Below, piece by piece: positions 10,594 through 19,609 of a stretch of 64,000 nt of DNA; positions within the stretch are counted from its first letter, which is position 1, and each line of letters opens with the position of its first letter. The notes under the pieces are model-generated. The model saw only the letters and a program-made list of their open reading frames with translations. It was not told the DNA's origin and did no database searches. A program made the position numbers and the translations under genes. Origin of the DNA: CAWCDJ01 sp963836015 (GTDB lineage Bacteria; Acidobacteriota; Terriglobia; Bryobacterales; Bryobacteraceae); the NCBI GenBank assembly GCA_963836015.1, contig CAWIIF010000004.1, forward strand, positions 1,116,001 to 1,180,000, written 5' to 3'.

Positions 10594-10979
10594 TTCTGGT
10601 CGACTCCAGCGTGTGGATCGACTATTTCAATGGGACCATCACGCCGCAAACCGACAAACTCGACGGGTTGCTTGGCCATGAGGCGCTGGCCGTCGGTGAT
10701 TTGATTCTGACTGAAGTCCTGCAAGGTTTTGACGACGATCGGGACTTTCATGCAGCTCGAAAACTGCTGGCCTCGCTGACGGTAGTAGAGATTGGCGGAA
10801 CGGATGTTGCGATCGCGGCGGCGGAGAACTTCCGCGCGTTGCGAAAGCTCGGCGTCACCGTATGCAAGACGATTGACACGATGATCGCAACGCGGTGCAT
10901 CGAGAGCGGATACGAGCTGCTTCACAGCAACCGCGATTTCGAACCGTTTGTCACGCACCTCAACCTGCGCTCAGTCTAG
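10590..10979 (+). CDS. vapC: VapC-family PIN-domain toxin ribonuclease
   Basis: The 129-residue protein is a PIN domain with the four acidic active-site residues in place: Asp5 (LVDSSVW), Glu42 (LTEVLQG), Asp96 (KTIDTMIA) and Asp116 (SNRDFEPF). Proteins of this family cleave RNA, often tRNA or rRNA, with Mg2+ when freed from VapB. The GTG start overlaps the vapB stop. All catalytic positions are intact, so the toxin is probably functional. Confidence 0.92.
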   Translation: MILVDSSVWIDYFNGTITPQTDKLDGLLGHEALAVGDLILTEVLQGFDDDRDFHAARKLLASLTVVEIGGTDVAIAAAENFRALRKLGVTVCKTIDTMIATRCIESGYELLHSNRDFEPFVTHLNLRSV

Positions 10980-11397
10980 TCGCGCCTTGAAGCGAGGCCA
11001 TGCCTGGAATCCCGCGTTTTGAGAAGGGCGCAATGCCGACTTCCCGGTCGTAATCCCGCGGTCCGCCTCCCGGCGCCGCTGCGGTTGGCCTTTTGCCCAA
11101 TGTCACCGTAGGGCGTTATACGGCCAAGTGGCAAGAAGCAGTTTCCGATATCGCCACTGTAATGTTTTCAACGTCACGCGGTCGCGGATGTCGACTTCCG
11201 GGTGGGACGTTATTCCGACCGAAGGCTCCCGATGCCGGCTTCCCAGCTGTCCGTTTATGGTTCTCGACGTGTCTGAGGCGTGCCAACTAAAATACTGAAA
11301 CGTGTTGTTGGTGGCCCTGGTCGAGCGCGCGAATCCAATCACCGTCGCGGTGCTAAGGGGTGAGCGCGACCGCGCCGGCTCTACCACTCTCGGCAGG
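10980..11397. other. Gene-free stretch with three related short motifs
   Basis: No convincing gene was found in these 418 bases between vapC and the permease gene. A related motif, ATGYCGRCTTCC, appears three times on the + strand (near 11033, 11189 and 11231), which suggests a decayed repeat or mobile-element remnant. Short open frames on either strand have no recognisable product. Confidence 0.4.
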
Positions 11398-14043
11398 TCA
11401 CTCCTGCCGCAGCGCCTCTACGGGATCGATCCGCGCGGCGTGCCGCGCCGGCAGGTAAGTCGCGACGAGTGCCACCAGCCCGAGCGCAACCGCAGCTCCA
11501 CCAAACGTCGCAGGATCGGTGCTCGTGACGCCGTAGAGGAGTGAGCGCAGCGTCCGTGTAACCGCGAATGCCATGCCGAGTCCGATCATCAGGCCGATCC
11601 CGACGAGCACCGCGGTCTCGCTCAACAGGAGAGTGATTACGTCGACCCCGCGTGCGCCCACCGCGAGGCGGATGCCCAGTTCGCGCGTCCGCTGCGAGAC
11701 GGCGTATGCGGTCATGCCCGAAATGCCGATGACACCCAGAATGAGCGCGAGGCTCGCGAAGAGGGTTATGAGCGCCGTAACGAGACGAAGACTCGCGTAG
11801 CGCTGCTGAATGATGGCGTCGTAGGTGGAAATGCTCGCGATCGGTTGGGTCGGATCTTCGGCGCGCACCACCCCACGCAGCACCGGTACGACGCGCAGCG
11901 GATGCGTCGAGCGCACCATGATCCAAATTTCTTCGTGGCCCCTATCCTCCCCAGAGTTCGCGGCGGGGAGGTAAATGGCGGGCCCTCCCTTCCGCTCGAG
12001 CGATTCGCTGCGCACGTCACCCGCGACACCGACGACGGTGGCGTCGCCATTTCGCCCCATCCCGCTTTGGCCGATTGGGTTCCTGTCCGGCCACAGCTCG
12101 CGCACCAGGGCTTGGCTCACCACGCAAACTCTCTTTGATCCCTCGCGGTCATCGGCGGTGATCGCGCGCCCCTGGAGAATGGGGATACGCATGGTGGAGA
12201 AAAAGTCAGGCCCCACCTCGAACGCGGCGAGCCTGAGGAACTGGTCTGGATGATCGGGCCGGATGTGCCGCGGATTCATGGCCGGCGTGTTGACCAGGCC
12301 GGAGAGCGGAGGTGCGTTGACGTAAGTGACTGCACCGACCCCCGGCTGCGTCTTCAGCCGCTGGACCACATCATCGAAAAAGGTGATCTGCTGGCTCGCG
12401 GTGGAATGCCGCCCCGGCGTGAGACGAATCCGCGCGGCCAGCAGGCCCTGCGGGTCGAAGCCGGGATTCACGCCATTCAGGCCAATAAAACTGCGCACGA
12501 GGAGCGCCGAGCCCACGAGCAACACCAGCGCCAGCGCCACCTCACTCACCACGAGCACGTCGCGCGCGCGGCGCCGCGTCTGTCCGGCGGTGCCACCGGC
12601 GCCGTCATGTAAGGACTGCTCGAGGTCTGGTGCCGACGCGCGGAGCGCCGGGACGACGCCGAAGCCGAGACCCGTGATCACCGCGAGCAGGATCGTGAAG
12701 CCGAGGACCGTCCCGTCGATACCGACCGCGTAGGTGTGCTGCAGCCGCGCGACGAGGAGATGGAACCCGATGGCGGCGAGCGCGAGCCCCACCAGGGCTG
12801 CGCCAAGCGCGAGGAGCACGCTCTCGACCAGGAGTTGGCGAACGATCGCACAGCGTCCCGCACCGATCGCGCGGCGCACCGCGAACTCCTTCTCGCGAGT
12901 GTTCGCTCGCGCAATCAGGAGGTTCGCCGCGTTGACGCATGCGATGAGCAGCACCAGCGCCACCGCGCCAAGCAGAACCAGGAGCGACTGCCGAGCATCC
13001 CCCACGATCTGATCGCGCAGCAGGTTCGCCGTGAGGGTCTCCCCCGTCCCGAACTTTGAGGTCGGCTGGTCGGAAGCGGAAATGCGCTTCCCAAGGAGAT
13101 CCAGGTCGCCGCGCAACTTCTCGAGTGAAGCGTCCGGCGCAAGGCGCCCGACGGTCGAGAAGGCGCGGTACGTCCGCATCTCGGCTATTGCGGGCGTCCC
13201 ACCCAGCGCCCAGCCGATCGGGATCCACACATCGGTTTTGGCATCGGGGAACGCGAAGCTGGCGGGCATGACCCCGATGATGGTGAAGCTCTTCCCGTCG
13301 AGGGACATCGTGCGGCCGAGCACGCTCTTGTCGCCGCGGAAGTTCGAGATCCAGAGCGCGTAGGAGATGACCGCGATCGGATCGTGCATCCGGCTCGTGC
13401 TGAAGGTGCTCCCTATGAACGGTGAGACGCAAAGGACGGAGAAGAGGCCCGCCGTGGTCCGCGTCACCTGGAGCTCGCGGGGTTGGCCGGTGTTCGTGAG
13501 GTTGTAGCGGTCGTTTGAATAGGCGGCGATGCCCGCGACGGTGTCGGTGAGCTTCCCGATATCCTCGTAATCCGGATACGAAAGGGCCATCGACGATCCG
13601 GGGCTCGTCCCCGGCGGGCCACTTACGTTCGATGTGATGGTGACGAGCCGGTCGGCATCGCTGTACGGGAGCGGGCGCAACAGGACTCCATTCACCACGC
13701 TGAAAATGGCGGTGTTGGCGCCGATGCCGAGCGCCAGCGTGAGCACGGTGACCGCGGCGAAGCCCGGATTGCGACGCACCGCGCGGAGCGCGTAGCGAGC
13801 GTCCCGCCTAAGTGTCTCCACCCAATTCCATACCCACATCTCCTGGCTGCTTTCCTGCGCCAGGGTCACATTGCCGAAGCTGCGCAGCGCGGCGTAGTGC
13901 GCCTCCTCGGGCGTCATGCCGGCTTCCACGTTCTCCTGCTCTTGCATCAGGAGATGAGCGCGCATCTCTTCTGCCAGATCAACCCCCGGCTTCGGCTGAC
14001 GAAACAAGGCACTGAATTTGGCAAGCTGCCGATGCCAGCTCAT
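11398..14043 (-). CDS. MacB-like ABC transporter permease of the ADOP family
   Basis: The 881-residue membrane protein has the N-terminal soluble segment typical of acidobacterial ADOP permeases ([26 protein letters not shown]). After it come a first transmembrane helix ([20 protein letters not shown]), a MacB-type periplasmic domain, three helices with the FtsX pattern (about 370-500), a second periplasmic domain, and three final helices ([28 protein letters not shown]). It lacks an ATPase; these permeases are thought to act with a separate ATP-binding subunit or as mechanotransmission complexes in export of peptides or drugs. It overlaps the padR stop by 4 bases (ATGA), so the two are co-translated and the PadR protein probably controls it. 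Confidence 0.92.
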   Translation of the reverse strand: MSWHRQLAKFSALFRQPKPGVDLAEEMRAHLLMQEQENVEAGMTPEEAHYAALRSFGNVTLAQESSQEMWVWNWVETLRRDARYALRAVRRNPGFAAVTVLTLALGIGANTAIFSVVNGVLLRPLPYSDADRLVTITSNVSGPPGTSPGSSMALSYPDYEDIGKLTDTVAGIAAYSNDRYNLTNTGQPRELQVTRTTAGLFSVLCVSPFIGSTFSTSRMHDPIAVISYALWISNFRGDKSVLGRTMSLDGKSFTIIGVMPASFAFPDAKTDVWIPIGWALGGTPAIAEMRTYRAFSTVGRLAPDASLEKLRGDLDLLGKRISASDQPTSKFGTGETLTANLLRDQIVGDARQSLLVLLGAVALVLLIACVNAANLLIARANTREKEFAVRRAIGAGRCAIVRQLLVESVLLALGAALVGLALAAIGFHLLVARLQHTYAVGIDGTVLGFTILLAVITGLGFGVVPALRASAPDLEQSLHDGAGGTAGQTRRRARDVLVVSEVALALVLLVGSALLVRSFIGLNGVNPGFDPQGLLAARIRLTPGRHSTASQQITFFDDVVQRLKTQPGVGAVTYVNAPPLSGLVNTPAMNPRHIRPDHPDQFLRLAAFEVGPDFFSTMRIPILQGRAITADDREGSKRVCVVSQALVRELWPDRNPIGQSGMGRNGDATVVGVAGDVRSESLERKGGPAIYLPAANSGEDRGHEEIWIMVRSTHPLRVVPVLRGVVRAEDPTQPIASISTYDAIIQQRYASLRLVTALITLFASLALILGVIGISGMTAYAVSQRTRELGIRLAVGARGVDVITLLLSETAVLVGIGLMIGLGMAFAVTRTLRSLLYGVTSTDPATFGGAAVALGLVALVATYLPARHAARIDPVEALRQE

Positions 14044-14402
14044 TGGCCCTCCTCCAATTCAGCCGGCTGCAGAACGCCGGTAATGGCACGCACAAAGCGC
14101 TCCCAACGCGAGGTTTCCGACGCTAATTGCCGCCGTCCCGCGGCGGTCAAGCGGTAGTACTTGGCCCGCTGTTTGTTTTTGGAAACACCCCACTCGCCGG
14201 TGATCCAGCCTTCCTGCTGCAGGCGTTGGAGTGCGGGGTAGAGCGACCCGTGTTCGACCTTGAGCATCTCTGACGACAGGCGCTCAATGGACGTGGCAAT
14301 GCCATGTCCGTGCGTAGGGCCCCAGCACAGGGTGCGCAGAATCAACATATCGAGCGAACCGTAAACAAGCTCGATTCGGTTTCCCGATTTATGCTGTGTC
14401 AT
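14040..14402 (-). CDS. PadR-family transcriptional regulator
   Basis: The 120-residue protein has the PadR winged helix: [52 protein letters not shown] and the basic wing [14 protein letters not shown]. The ATG at 14402 (start MTQHKSG) gives a normal family length; upstream frame has unrelated sequence. It is cotranscribed with the permease and is likely its repressor, released by a ligand of the transporter. A long inverted repeat directly upstream is the likely operator. Confidence 0.9.
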   Translation of the reverse strand: MTQHKSGNRIELVYGSLDMLILRTLCWGPTHGHGIATSIERLSSEMLKVEHGSLYPALQRLQQEGWITGEWGVSKNKQRAKYYRLTAAGRRQLASETSRWERFVRAITGVLQPAELEEGQ

Positions 14403-14787
14403 GCTGGCAGCCAATCTACCACATACGGTAGTAGATTGGCTACCTGCTTGTTGCCTCGTCGTGACTTTCTCGATGTGAAGAACGAAAGGAAACGCCTGGG
14501 GTTGCCGGAAACTGAGCAAATCCATTTGGCTGTAACGTCGCCTATAGTGAGATTGGCCGGCGAAGGTGCCCTCGTGCGGCATCAGCCAGTCAGTCGACCG
14601 TCAAACACGGCCGGCGTCCCATCACCCGGACGGGAAGATCGGCTGGCGCAGGCCGACTTGGCGGGAGTAATCGGATTCGCTATTTCGTCGTCCAGCACCG
14701 GACCTACTTCGTTGAGGATCTGCCAATCCGTCATGCTTTTCGTTACCATGAAACAGGACTCTGGCCCAAAAATACGTGCAGCCGCTT
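14403..14787. other. Spacer between padR and nuclease gene
   Basis: Apart from the padR operator, these 385 bases hold no recognised gene. A short reverse-strand frame (14582-14734, about 50 codons, opening MTDWQILNEVG) is possible but has no clear Shine-Dalgarno sequence or homologue; it could be a gene remnant. The base composition is lower in G+C than the surrounding housekeeping genes. Confidence 0.35.
14409..14441 (-). promoter_or_regulatory. Inverted repeat upstream of padR, probable PadR operator
   Basis: Perfect 11-base arms, AGCCAATCTAC (14409-14419) and GTAGATTGGCT (14431-14441), flank an 11-base centre that itself holds a smaller CTACC/GGTAG palindrome. The element starts seven bases before the padR ATG on the transcribed strand. 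PadR proteins usually bind dyads in their own promoters, so autorepression of the padR-permease operon is inferred. Confidence 0.6.
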
Positions 14788-15831
14788 CTAATCGGCAGGG
14801 CTCTCGGCCGTAAGATGGTTCAAAGCGATCGAGGAGGCCTGCGTATCCATCACCTGTTCGAAAGCAGAGATGTCCTGCTCCGTGTAGAGTTTGAACACCA
14901 CCTTGTCCGTATCCGGTTCGCGGACACGAACAGCCTCCGGGTGTGAGAGTCTACGTCGCCAAAACTCCGTATCGCCGTCGAACCTTCCCGTCTGAAGAAC
15001 GTGAGCGGCATCCTGCTGGATCTGCACGTACCACCCCTTCTTTCCGTTTGCTTCCGAAAACGCTATGTCTCTCTTCGGAATTCTATTATGCTGACCGGAA
15101 TCCAGGCGTTTTCGAAAGAACGTTACGACTCCCTCGTTTCGGCATCGCGTTAGAATGCTCCCCCAATCCTGATCCAAACGCTTCGCCTGTCGGCTCTCCT
15201 CCGACTTCCTCTTAATCTGCACAACGTATGATTCGGCCTCAGGAAGAGGAATCACCTGCTGTACGTCGAGGATGATCCGACCGTCGAGCACGTAAGGACG
15301 GAGGCGAACGCACCGAATATCGAGGTCGTGATCGTTGAGCCAGAGGACGGACGTGGTGATCTCTTTCGAAAATTCTGCAGAGACGAGAATTATGCGAACC
15401 TCTTGGCCGAATGTCTCTTCATTCGGCTGTTCCCACCCTAGAAATCTTAGGAGAGATTCCTCGGCATCGAGTGAGCTGTGGATCTGCCCTAAATACTGTT
15501 TGTAGATTTCGACTGCCTGTGAGAACCGCATGGCCGAGACCATCGCCGCGTAACGGATCGCCTGCAACTCCATGTGCCCGCCGTCTTCGGTCCGCTTCAG
15601 CTCGATGACAACAAGGTTCGCGTTAGTATCAACACCGACCAAATCGATGCGCCGTTTGCTGTCGTCCCATTCACAGAATTCCTCCGCGATGATGAGCGTG
15701 TCCGGTGCGATTACATCGGCATGAGATCTCAACAAACGTTGAAGATCCGAGCGTTCGCCGATTTCCTGCGACGCAAAAGTAGTCTCGCTGACAACGGAGA
15801 TGGAGTCCTTCGTGAGTTCGTAGAGAGCCAT
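14788..15831 (-). CDS. PD-(D/E)XK nuclease-domain protein (NucS/RecB-like fold)
   Basis: From the ATG at 15831 (MALYELTKDSIS) the protein has 347 residues. The N-terminal 110 residues form a PD-(D/E)XK core: acidic Glu50/Glu51, Asp63 in RRIDLVGVD, the E-x-K of VVIELKR (Glu77, Lys79), and a Q-x3-Y motif (Gln90, Tyr94) as in RecB-like nucleases. All the catalytic residues of the fold are in place, so cleavage of DNA is likely. The C-terminal 200 residues (DQDWGSILTRCRNEGVVTFFRKR and following) are not recognised. It is last in a three-gene reverse-strand cluster with a lower G+C content than its surroundings. An upstream reading adds 66 implausible residues and was rejected. Confidence 0.78.
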   Translation of the reverse strand: MALYELTKDSISVVSETTFASQEIGERSDLQRLLRSHADVIAPDTLIIAEEFCEWDDSKRRIDLVGVDTNANLVVIELKRTEDGGHMELQAIRYAAMVSAMRFSQAVEIYKQYLGQIHSSLDAEESLLRFLGWEQPNEETFGQEVRIILVSAEFSKEITTSVLWLNDHDLDIRCVRLRPYVLDGRIILDVQQVIPLPEAESYVVQIKRKSEESRQAKRLDQDWGSILTRCRNEGVVTFFRKRLDSGQHNRIPKRDIAFSEANGKKGWYVQIQQDAAHVLQTGRFDGDTEFWRRRLSHPEAVRVREPDTDKVVFKLYTEQDISAFEQVMDTQASSIALNHLTAESPAD

Positions 15832-16035
15832 ATCGGGATATTGAAACGAATGCACTATCGTACCAAACGGCCCGTTTCGGCTGTGCCGCAGAGTCCTTCG
15901 AAGTAGCGATCGCTCGACGGGCACATGCCGACTTGTGAGGAGTGATCCGGGAGGAGAAGTCGCCAGCCATATTGGCCGCTGTGCAGGAGCACTGGTTGCG
16001 TTGATTACCCCGGTTCTGGGCGGTAGCAAGACAGT

Positions 16036-16695
16036 CTACTCCAACACCGGCAGGTTCAGCTTCTTCAGCACTCCGTTGAGCCGCTCATAGCTGTCATTGA
16101 AGTACCAGCACCCAACCGAGTAAAGCTGGCCAAACGCGAAATCGCGCGTGCTGGGGAGGCATATCGATAGGCCGGTAGGGTGGATGAGTTTTGAGAGGAA
16201 TGCACTCATAGCGCGATGCTCATCCGCATACCCGAGTTGTTGCGCGATGCTTGAAACGCGGCTGCTCGTTCCGTCGGCGGACTCAGCCGACTGACGGCAG
16301 AGTTCCTCGAACTGCTGCTGTCCCTGCTCGATGTACGGTAAGGCGAGGGCGAGTTCAGGCGTTGCTTTGCACGCTCCGGCGAACTTGTCCAACATCTCGC
16401 GGAAATCAATGAGTGCCTCCTTCCGAAGCCGGACGATGTTCGCCTCCGAAGCCGCAGCAAACATCGTCCAGTACCTCAGCTCAAGGAGGTTGCGCGTCCC
16501 CAATGCGGCTCTTGACAGGACTCGTTCCCTGGCTCCGGACTGAACTTCGGCAACGGAATGGTAGATCTCCATACCGAGTCCCACCAGGGCGTTTGTGAAC
16601 TGGTCAGACCTCGTGGTGTCAGCGTTCAAACGTTTCAGTGGCAGCAAGATGTCATCGAAGCGTCGCTCCGCAATGCGCTCGTAGCCAGGGCTCAC
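16036..16695 (-). CDS. Unknown helical protein in nuclease cassette
   Basis: The 219-residue protein (GTG start at 16695) is not recognised. It is mostly helical and soluble, with no signal peptide or transmembrane helix; segments such as NLLELRYWTMFAAASEANI and AMSAFLSKLIHPTG resemble DUF5677-like or AbiV-type helical proteins, but this is only a similarity of style. It lies 27 bases downstream of the HNH gene and 204 bases before the nuclease gene on the same strand, so it is probably expressed with the former and may be part of one system. Confidence 0.65.
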   Translation of the reverse strand: MSPGYERIAERRFDDILLPLKRLNADTTRSDQFTNALVGLGMEIYHSVAEVQSGARERVLSRAALGTRNLLELRYWTMFAAASEANIVRLRKEALIDFREMLDKFAGACKATPELALALPYIEQGQQQFEELCRQSAESADGTSSRVSSIAQQLGYADEHRAMSAFLSKLIHPTGLSICLPSTRDFAFGQLYSVGCWYFNDSYERLNGVLKKLNLPVLE

Positions 16696-16722
16696 GATTG
16701 TACGATAGCAAGCCTCCGTCCT

Positions 16723-17589
16723 TTACACTGCCTCGTCAGCTCCCCTGTCCCGCAGTCGGCACCGAACGTTCCGCGCCGCGCGGACCAGCATATTCAGCAC
16801 GTCCTCAGGAGGCGTTCCCGGAAAGGGGAGAAGAGTTGCGTAATACCTTTCTGTGGCAGCCCGGAGGGTGATGACTGCCATGATCGCCTCCTCAAACCGG
16901 AGGAACTGGATCGGCTCGAGCGGAACGGGAGAGATGTCCCGGATCTCGCCTACAATTTCCGGAACCTGCTCATTCACGTTCTCGAAATCGTTGATTAAAT
17001 TCCTCACCACCTGGATGGCGGGGGTGAGAATAAAACGGTAGCCCCAGTTTCTAAAGCAGGCCAGATACGCGATCCGTAAGATCGCCATGTCCGTGCGGTA
17101 AGGAATGTAGCCGAAACTAAAGTGGACGTTGATGTTGTCTACGTTTCCATCCCGGAGAGACTGCTGAATAGCGGCGTGGACGGCTGGATCGAACTGCCGA
17201 AGCCGGAATTGAGTCGTGTCATGCCGGTGTGCCCTCCAATCAACATCGGCTGGAACGGCCATGCCTGCGACTTCTATTCGTCCCTTGAGCGGCCAGTCGT
17301 GTGCCCCGGCGAGTGCGTCGTGCACACGCAGCCGTTGGATCAAATGAGAGTCTAATTGCGCCCCGTGGTGATTATTGCAATGTTTGCAGGTGAGCGTGGT
17401 TAGCCTCCCGCCCAGTTCGCCCGGTATGATGTGCTCCTCCGTCAGTTGGGGCTCGTCCAGATCTACCGAGTCTTCGCTGAACAGGGTGAGGCACAGAGGG
17501 CAGGCCATCTTGCCGGGATAATCCCCACACACAGTTTCGAGGTCCCGTGCCAATCGCGCAAAGAGTCTATGGGCGTTTTCTCTTGCCAT
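16723..17589 (-). CDS. HNH-endonuclease-type zinc protein
   Basis: The 288-residue protein carries an HNH core in its first 80 residues: CPLC (30-33), the catalytic-type EEHIIP (His53), and CKHCNNHHGAQLD (68-80) with two more cysteines, Asn73 and His75. The four cysteines should bind a structural zinc and the histidines a catalytic metal. The remaining 200 residues have no recognised domain. It could be a DNA nickase, a defence nuclease or a homing-type enzyme. It is the first gene of the cassette; the promoter must lie in 17590-18013. Confidence 0.78.
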   Translation of the reverse strand: MARENAHRLFARLARDLETVCGDYPGKMACPLCLTLFSEDSVDLDEPQLTEEHIIPGELGGRLTTLTCKHCNNHHGAQLDSHLIQRLRVHDALAGAHDWPLKGRIEVAGMAVPADVDWRAHRHDTTQFRLRQFDPAVHAAIQQSLRDGNVDNINVHFSFGYIPYRTDMAILRIAYLACFRNWGYRFILTPAIQVVRNLINDFENVNEQVPEIVGEIRDISPVPLEPIQFLRFEEAIMAVITLRAATERYYATLLPFPGTPPEDVLNMLVRAARNVRCRLRDRGADEAV

Positions 17590-18013
17590 GCTTTGCCGTG
17601 AAACGCCAGTATCTCAGCCGCGATGAAAATCGGCAAGGGATCGAGACGCAAGAAAAGCCCGGCGATGCGTTTCCGCACTGGGGGAGCGGTTCTGGCTAAA
17701 ATGCGCCGGATCAGTCCGGGGCGAAGTCGAACCGCCGCCGCCAACCTTTTCGGGCCCACGATCAACCAAGATCCCCGATTAGGACCGAGAAACGCCCTTG
17801 GATCCCCGAATAAGAGTGGGGCAGCCCAGACCGAACGGCTTCTGCCTGTTCTTCCTGCATTTTTCCCTTATTTGCTCTGCATCCATCCAATCAGCGCCTC
17901 GACCAGTCACTGGATCGTTCACTACGCGGATGGTGGGGCGACTTTAGCGGGTACTATTGCCTATCCCCTCCGCCCCCTGACGCCGCTCGATCGTGGTAGT
18001 ACACTCGGAGATC
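17590..18013. other. Divergent intergenic region without a clear gene
   Basis: This 424-base stretch lies between the HNH gene and the AsmA gene, which diverge, so it must hold both promoters. Two near copies of GATCCCCGAWTARG occur about 30 bases apart near 17770 and 17801. An open frame crosses the region but has no coding character. A good Shine-Dalgarno sequence (GGAG, 18007-18010) belongs to the AsmA gene. Confidence 0.4.
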
Positions 18014-19606
18014 ATGAGACGCCTGGTTCGCATCGCCGGCATTGCCCTTGCCCTTCTCCTGATCGCCGCGCTCGCCCTCCCGTTTCTCATCGACGCCAAC
18101 CGCTTCCGGCCCATGCTCGAAACCAGGCTGAGCCAGTCGCTGGGCCGCGACGTCCGGCTGGGGGACCTCAAGCTTTCGATCTTCTCGGGAGGTGTGGCGG
18201 CCTCCGACCTTTCGATCGCCGACAATCCGGCGTATAGCAAGACGCCGTTCGTGCAGGCGAAGTCGCTGAAGGTCGAAGTCGAGTTGTGGCCGCTGATCGT
18301 TTCGCGGCAATTGAACGTTACGGGCATCGTCATCGATGAGCCGAGCGTCCAGTTGATCCAGTCGCCGGAGGGCGAGTGGAACTTCTCGAATCTCGGCGGA
18401 AGCCAGGCCGCGCCCACCCCACAGCCGGCCGCGCCGCCGGCCGAGCCCGGCAAGAGCATGGCGCTCGCAGTCAAGCTGATCCGCATCTCGAAAGGGCGGT
18501 TTTCGCTGGCCAGGGCCGGCCGGTCCCGGCCGCTGCTTCTCGATCCCGTGGATGCGGAGGTCCGCGACTTCTCGAGCGCGTCCGCCTTTCCCTTCTCCCT
18601 CACCGCCAAAGTGGCGGGCGGGGGCGCGATTGAGCTGAAGGGCCAGGCCGGGCCGCTCAGCGCCGGCGACGTCTCCACGACGCCCTTGAGCGCGAGCCTC
18701 AAAGTGAGCGCGCTCGACCTCGCGGGGTCCGGCTGGACGCAGCTCGTTCCCGGCATGGGCGGCCTCGTTTCCTTCGACGGCAGCGCCCAATCCGACGGCC
18801 GCAGCGCGGGCGTCAACGGCAAGCTGAAAGCCGAGAAGCTCAAACTCGCGGCACAGGGTAAACCCGCCGCGCGCACAGTGGAGCTGGATTTCGCGGCCAG
18901 CCACGACCTGAAGACTCGCGCCGGACACGTGAGCCGCGGCGATATCCACGTAGGCGGCGCCGTCGCGCACCTCACCGGCACGTACGCGGCGGCTGCCGCG
19001 TCGCCGGTCCTGCATTTGAGCCTCGCGGGGCCCTCGATGCCCGTTCCGGAACTGGCGGCCATGCTGCCCGCGCTCGGCATCGCGCTGCCCGCCGGGTCGT
19101 CGCTCGAGGGCGGCACGGCGGCGGTCAAACTCGCGATCGAAGGGCCGGCCGAGAAGCTGGTCACCTCGGGCTCGGTGGCGCTGAACAATACGAAGCTCGC
19201 GAATTTCAACCTCGGCCGCAAGATGTCGTTCATCGAGACGCTGGCGGGCATGAAGCAGAGCCCCGACACCGAGATCCAGAACTTCAGCACCAACCTGCGG
19301 ATGGAGGGCGGCGCCATCGACGCGCAGGACCTTCAACTGAACGTTCCGGCCATCGGCGAGCTGGCGGGCGGCGGCGCCATCAGCCCCTCGAACGCGCTCG
19401 ATTTCAAGATGAGTGCGAAGCTCCACACTGCCGGCGTGCTGGCGGTGGTGAGCAAAGAGAATATTCCGTTTCTGGTGAGCGGCACCTGCGCCGACCCGGT
19501 CTTCCGCGCCGATATGAAAGCTGCGGTTGCCGGTAAGGCCAAGGACATCGGCGCCAAGGCCGCGGGAAGTCTGCTAAAAGGACTCTTCGGAGGAAAGAAG
19601 AACTAA
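18014..19606 (+). CDS. AsmA-family envelope protein
   Basis: The 530-residue protein starts with an N-terminal membrane anchor (IAGIALALLLIAALALPFLI) and the AsmA-type opening DANRFRPMLETRLSQSLGRDV, followed by beta-rich repeats and a C-terminal AsmA_2-like segment (GGAISPSNALDFKMSAKL). Proteins of this family extend from the inner membrane into the periplasm and are linked to outer-membrane assembly and phospholipid transport between membranes. The ATG at 18014 has a GGAG Shine-Dalgarno; an upstream start seven codons earlier is weaker. It is followed after 3 bases by the oxidoreductase gene. Confidence 0.87.
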   Translation: MRRLVRIAGIALALLLIAALALPFLIDANRFRPMLETRLSQSLGRDVRLGDLKLSIFSGGVAASDLSIADNPAYSKTPFVQAKSLKVEVELWPLIVSRQLNVTGIVIDEPSVQLIQSPEGEWNFSNLGGSQAAPTPQPAAPPAEPGKSMALAVKLIRISKGRFSLARAGRSRPLLLDPVDAEVRDFSSASAFPFSLTAKVAGGGAIELKGQAGPLSAGDVSTTPLSASLKVSALDLAGSGWTQLVPGMGGLVSFDGSAQSDGRSAGVNGKLKAEKLKLAAQGKPAARTVELDFAASHDLKTRAGHVSRGDIHVGGAVAHLTGTYAAAAASPVLHLSLAGPSMPVPELAAMLPALGIALPAGSSLEGGTAAVKLAIEGPAEKLVTSGSVALNNTKLANFNLGRKMSFIETLAGMKQSPDTEIQNFSTNLRMEGGAIDAQDLQLNVPAIGELAGGGAISPSNALDFKMSAKLHTAGVLAVVSKENIPFLVSGTCADPVFRADMKAAVAGKAKDIGAKAAGSLLKGLFGGKKN

Positions 19607-19609
19607 CCT

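Noticed and set aside
14582..14734. Short reverse-strand frame of 50 codons
   Set aside because: No Shine-Dalgarno sequence, family or conserved pattern; not listed as a gene.
17623..18237. + strand open frame across the gap before AsmA
   Set aside because: No coding character or family; the AsmA ATG with its Shine-Dalgarno lies in another frame inside it.
17944..19426. Two long reverse frames over the AsmA gene
   Set aside because: Low-complexity shadows; the + frame has a membrane anchor and AsmA pattern.
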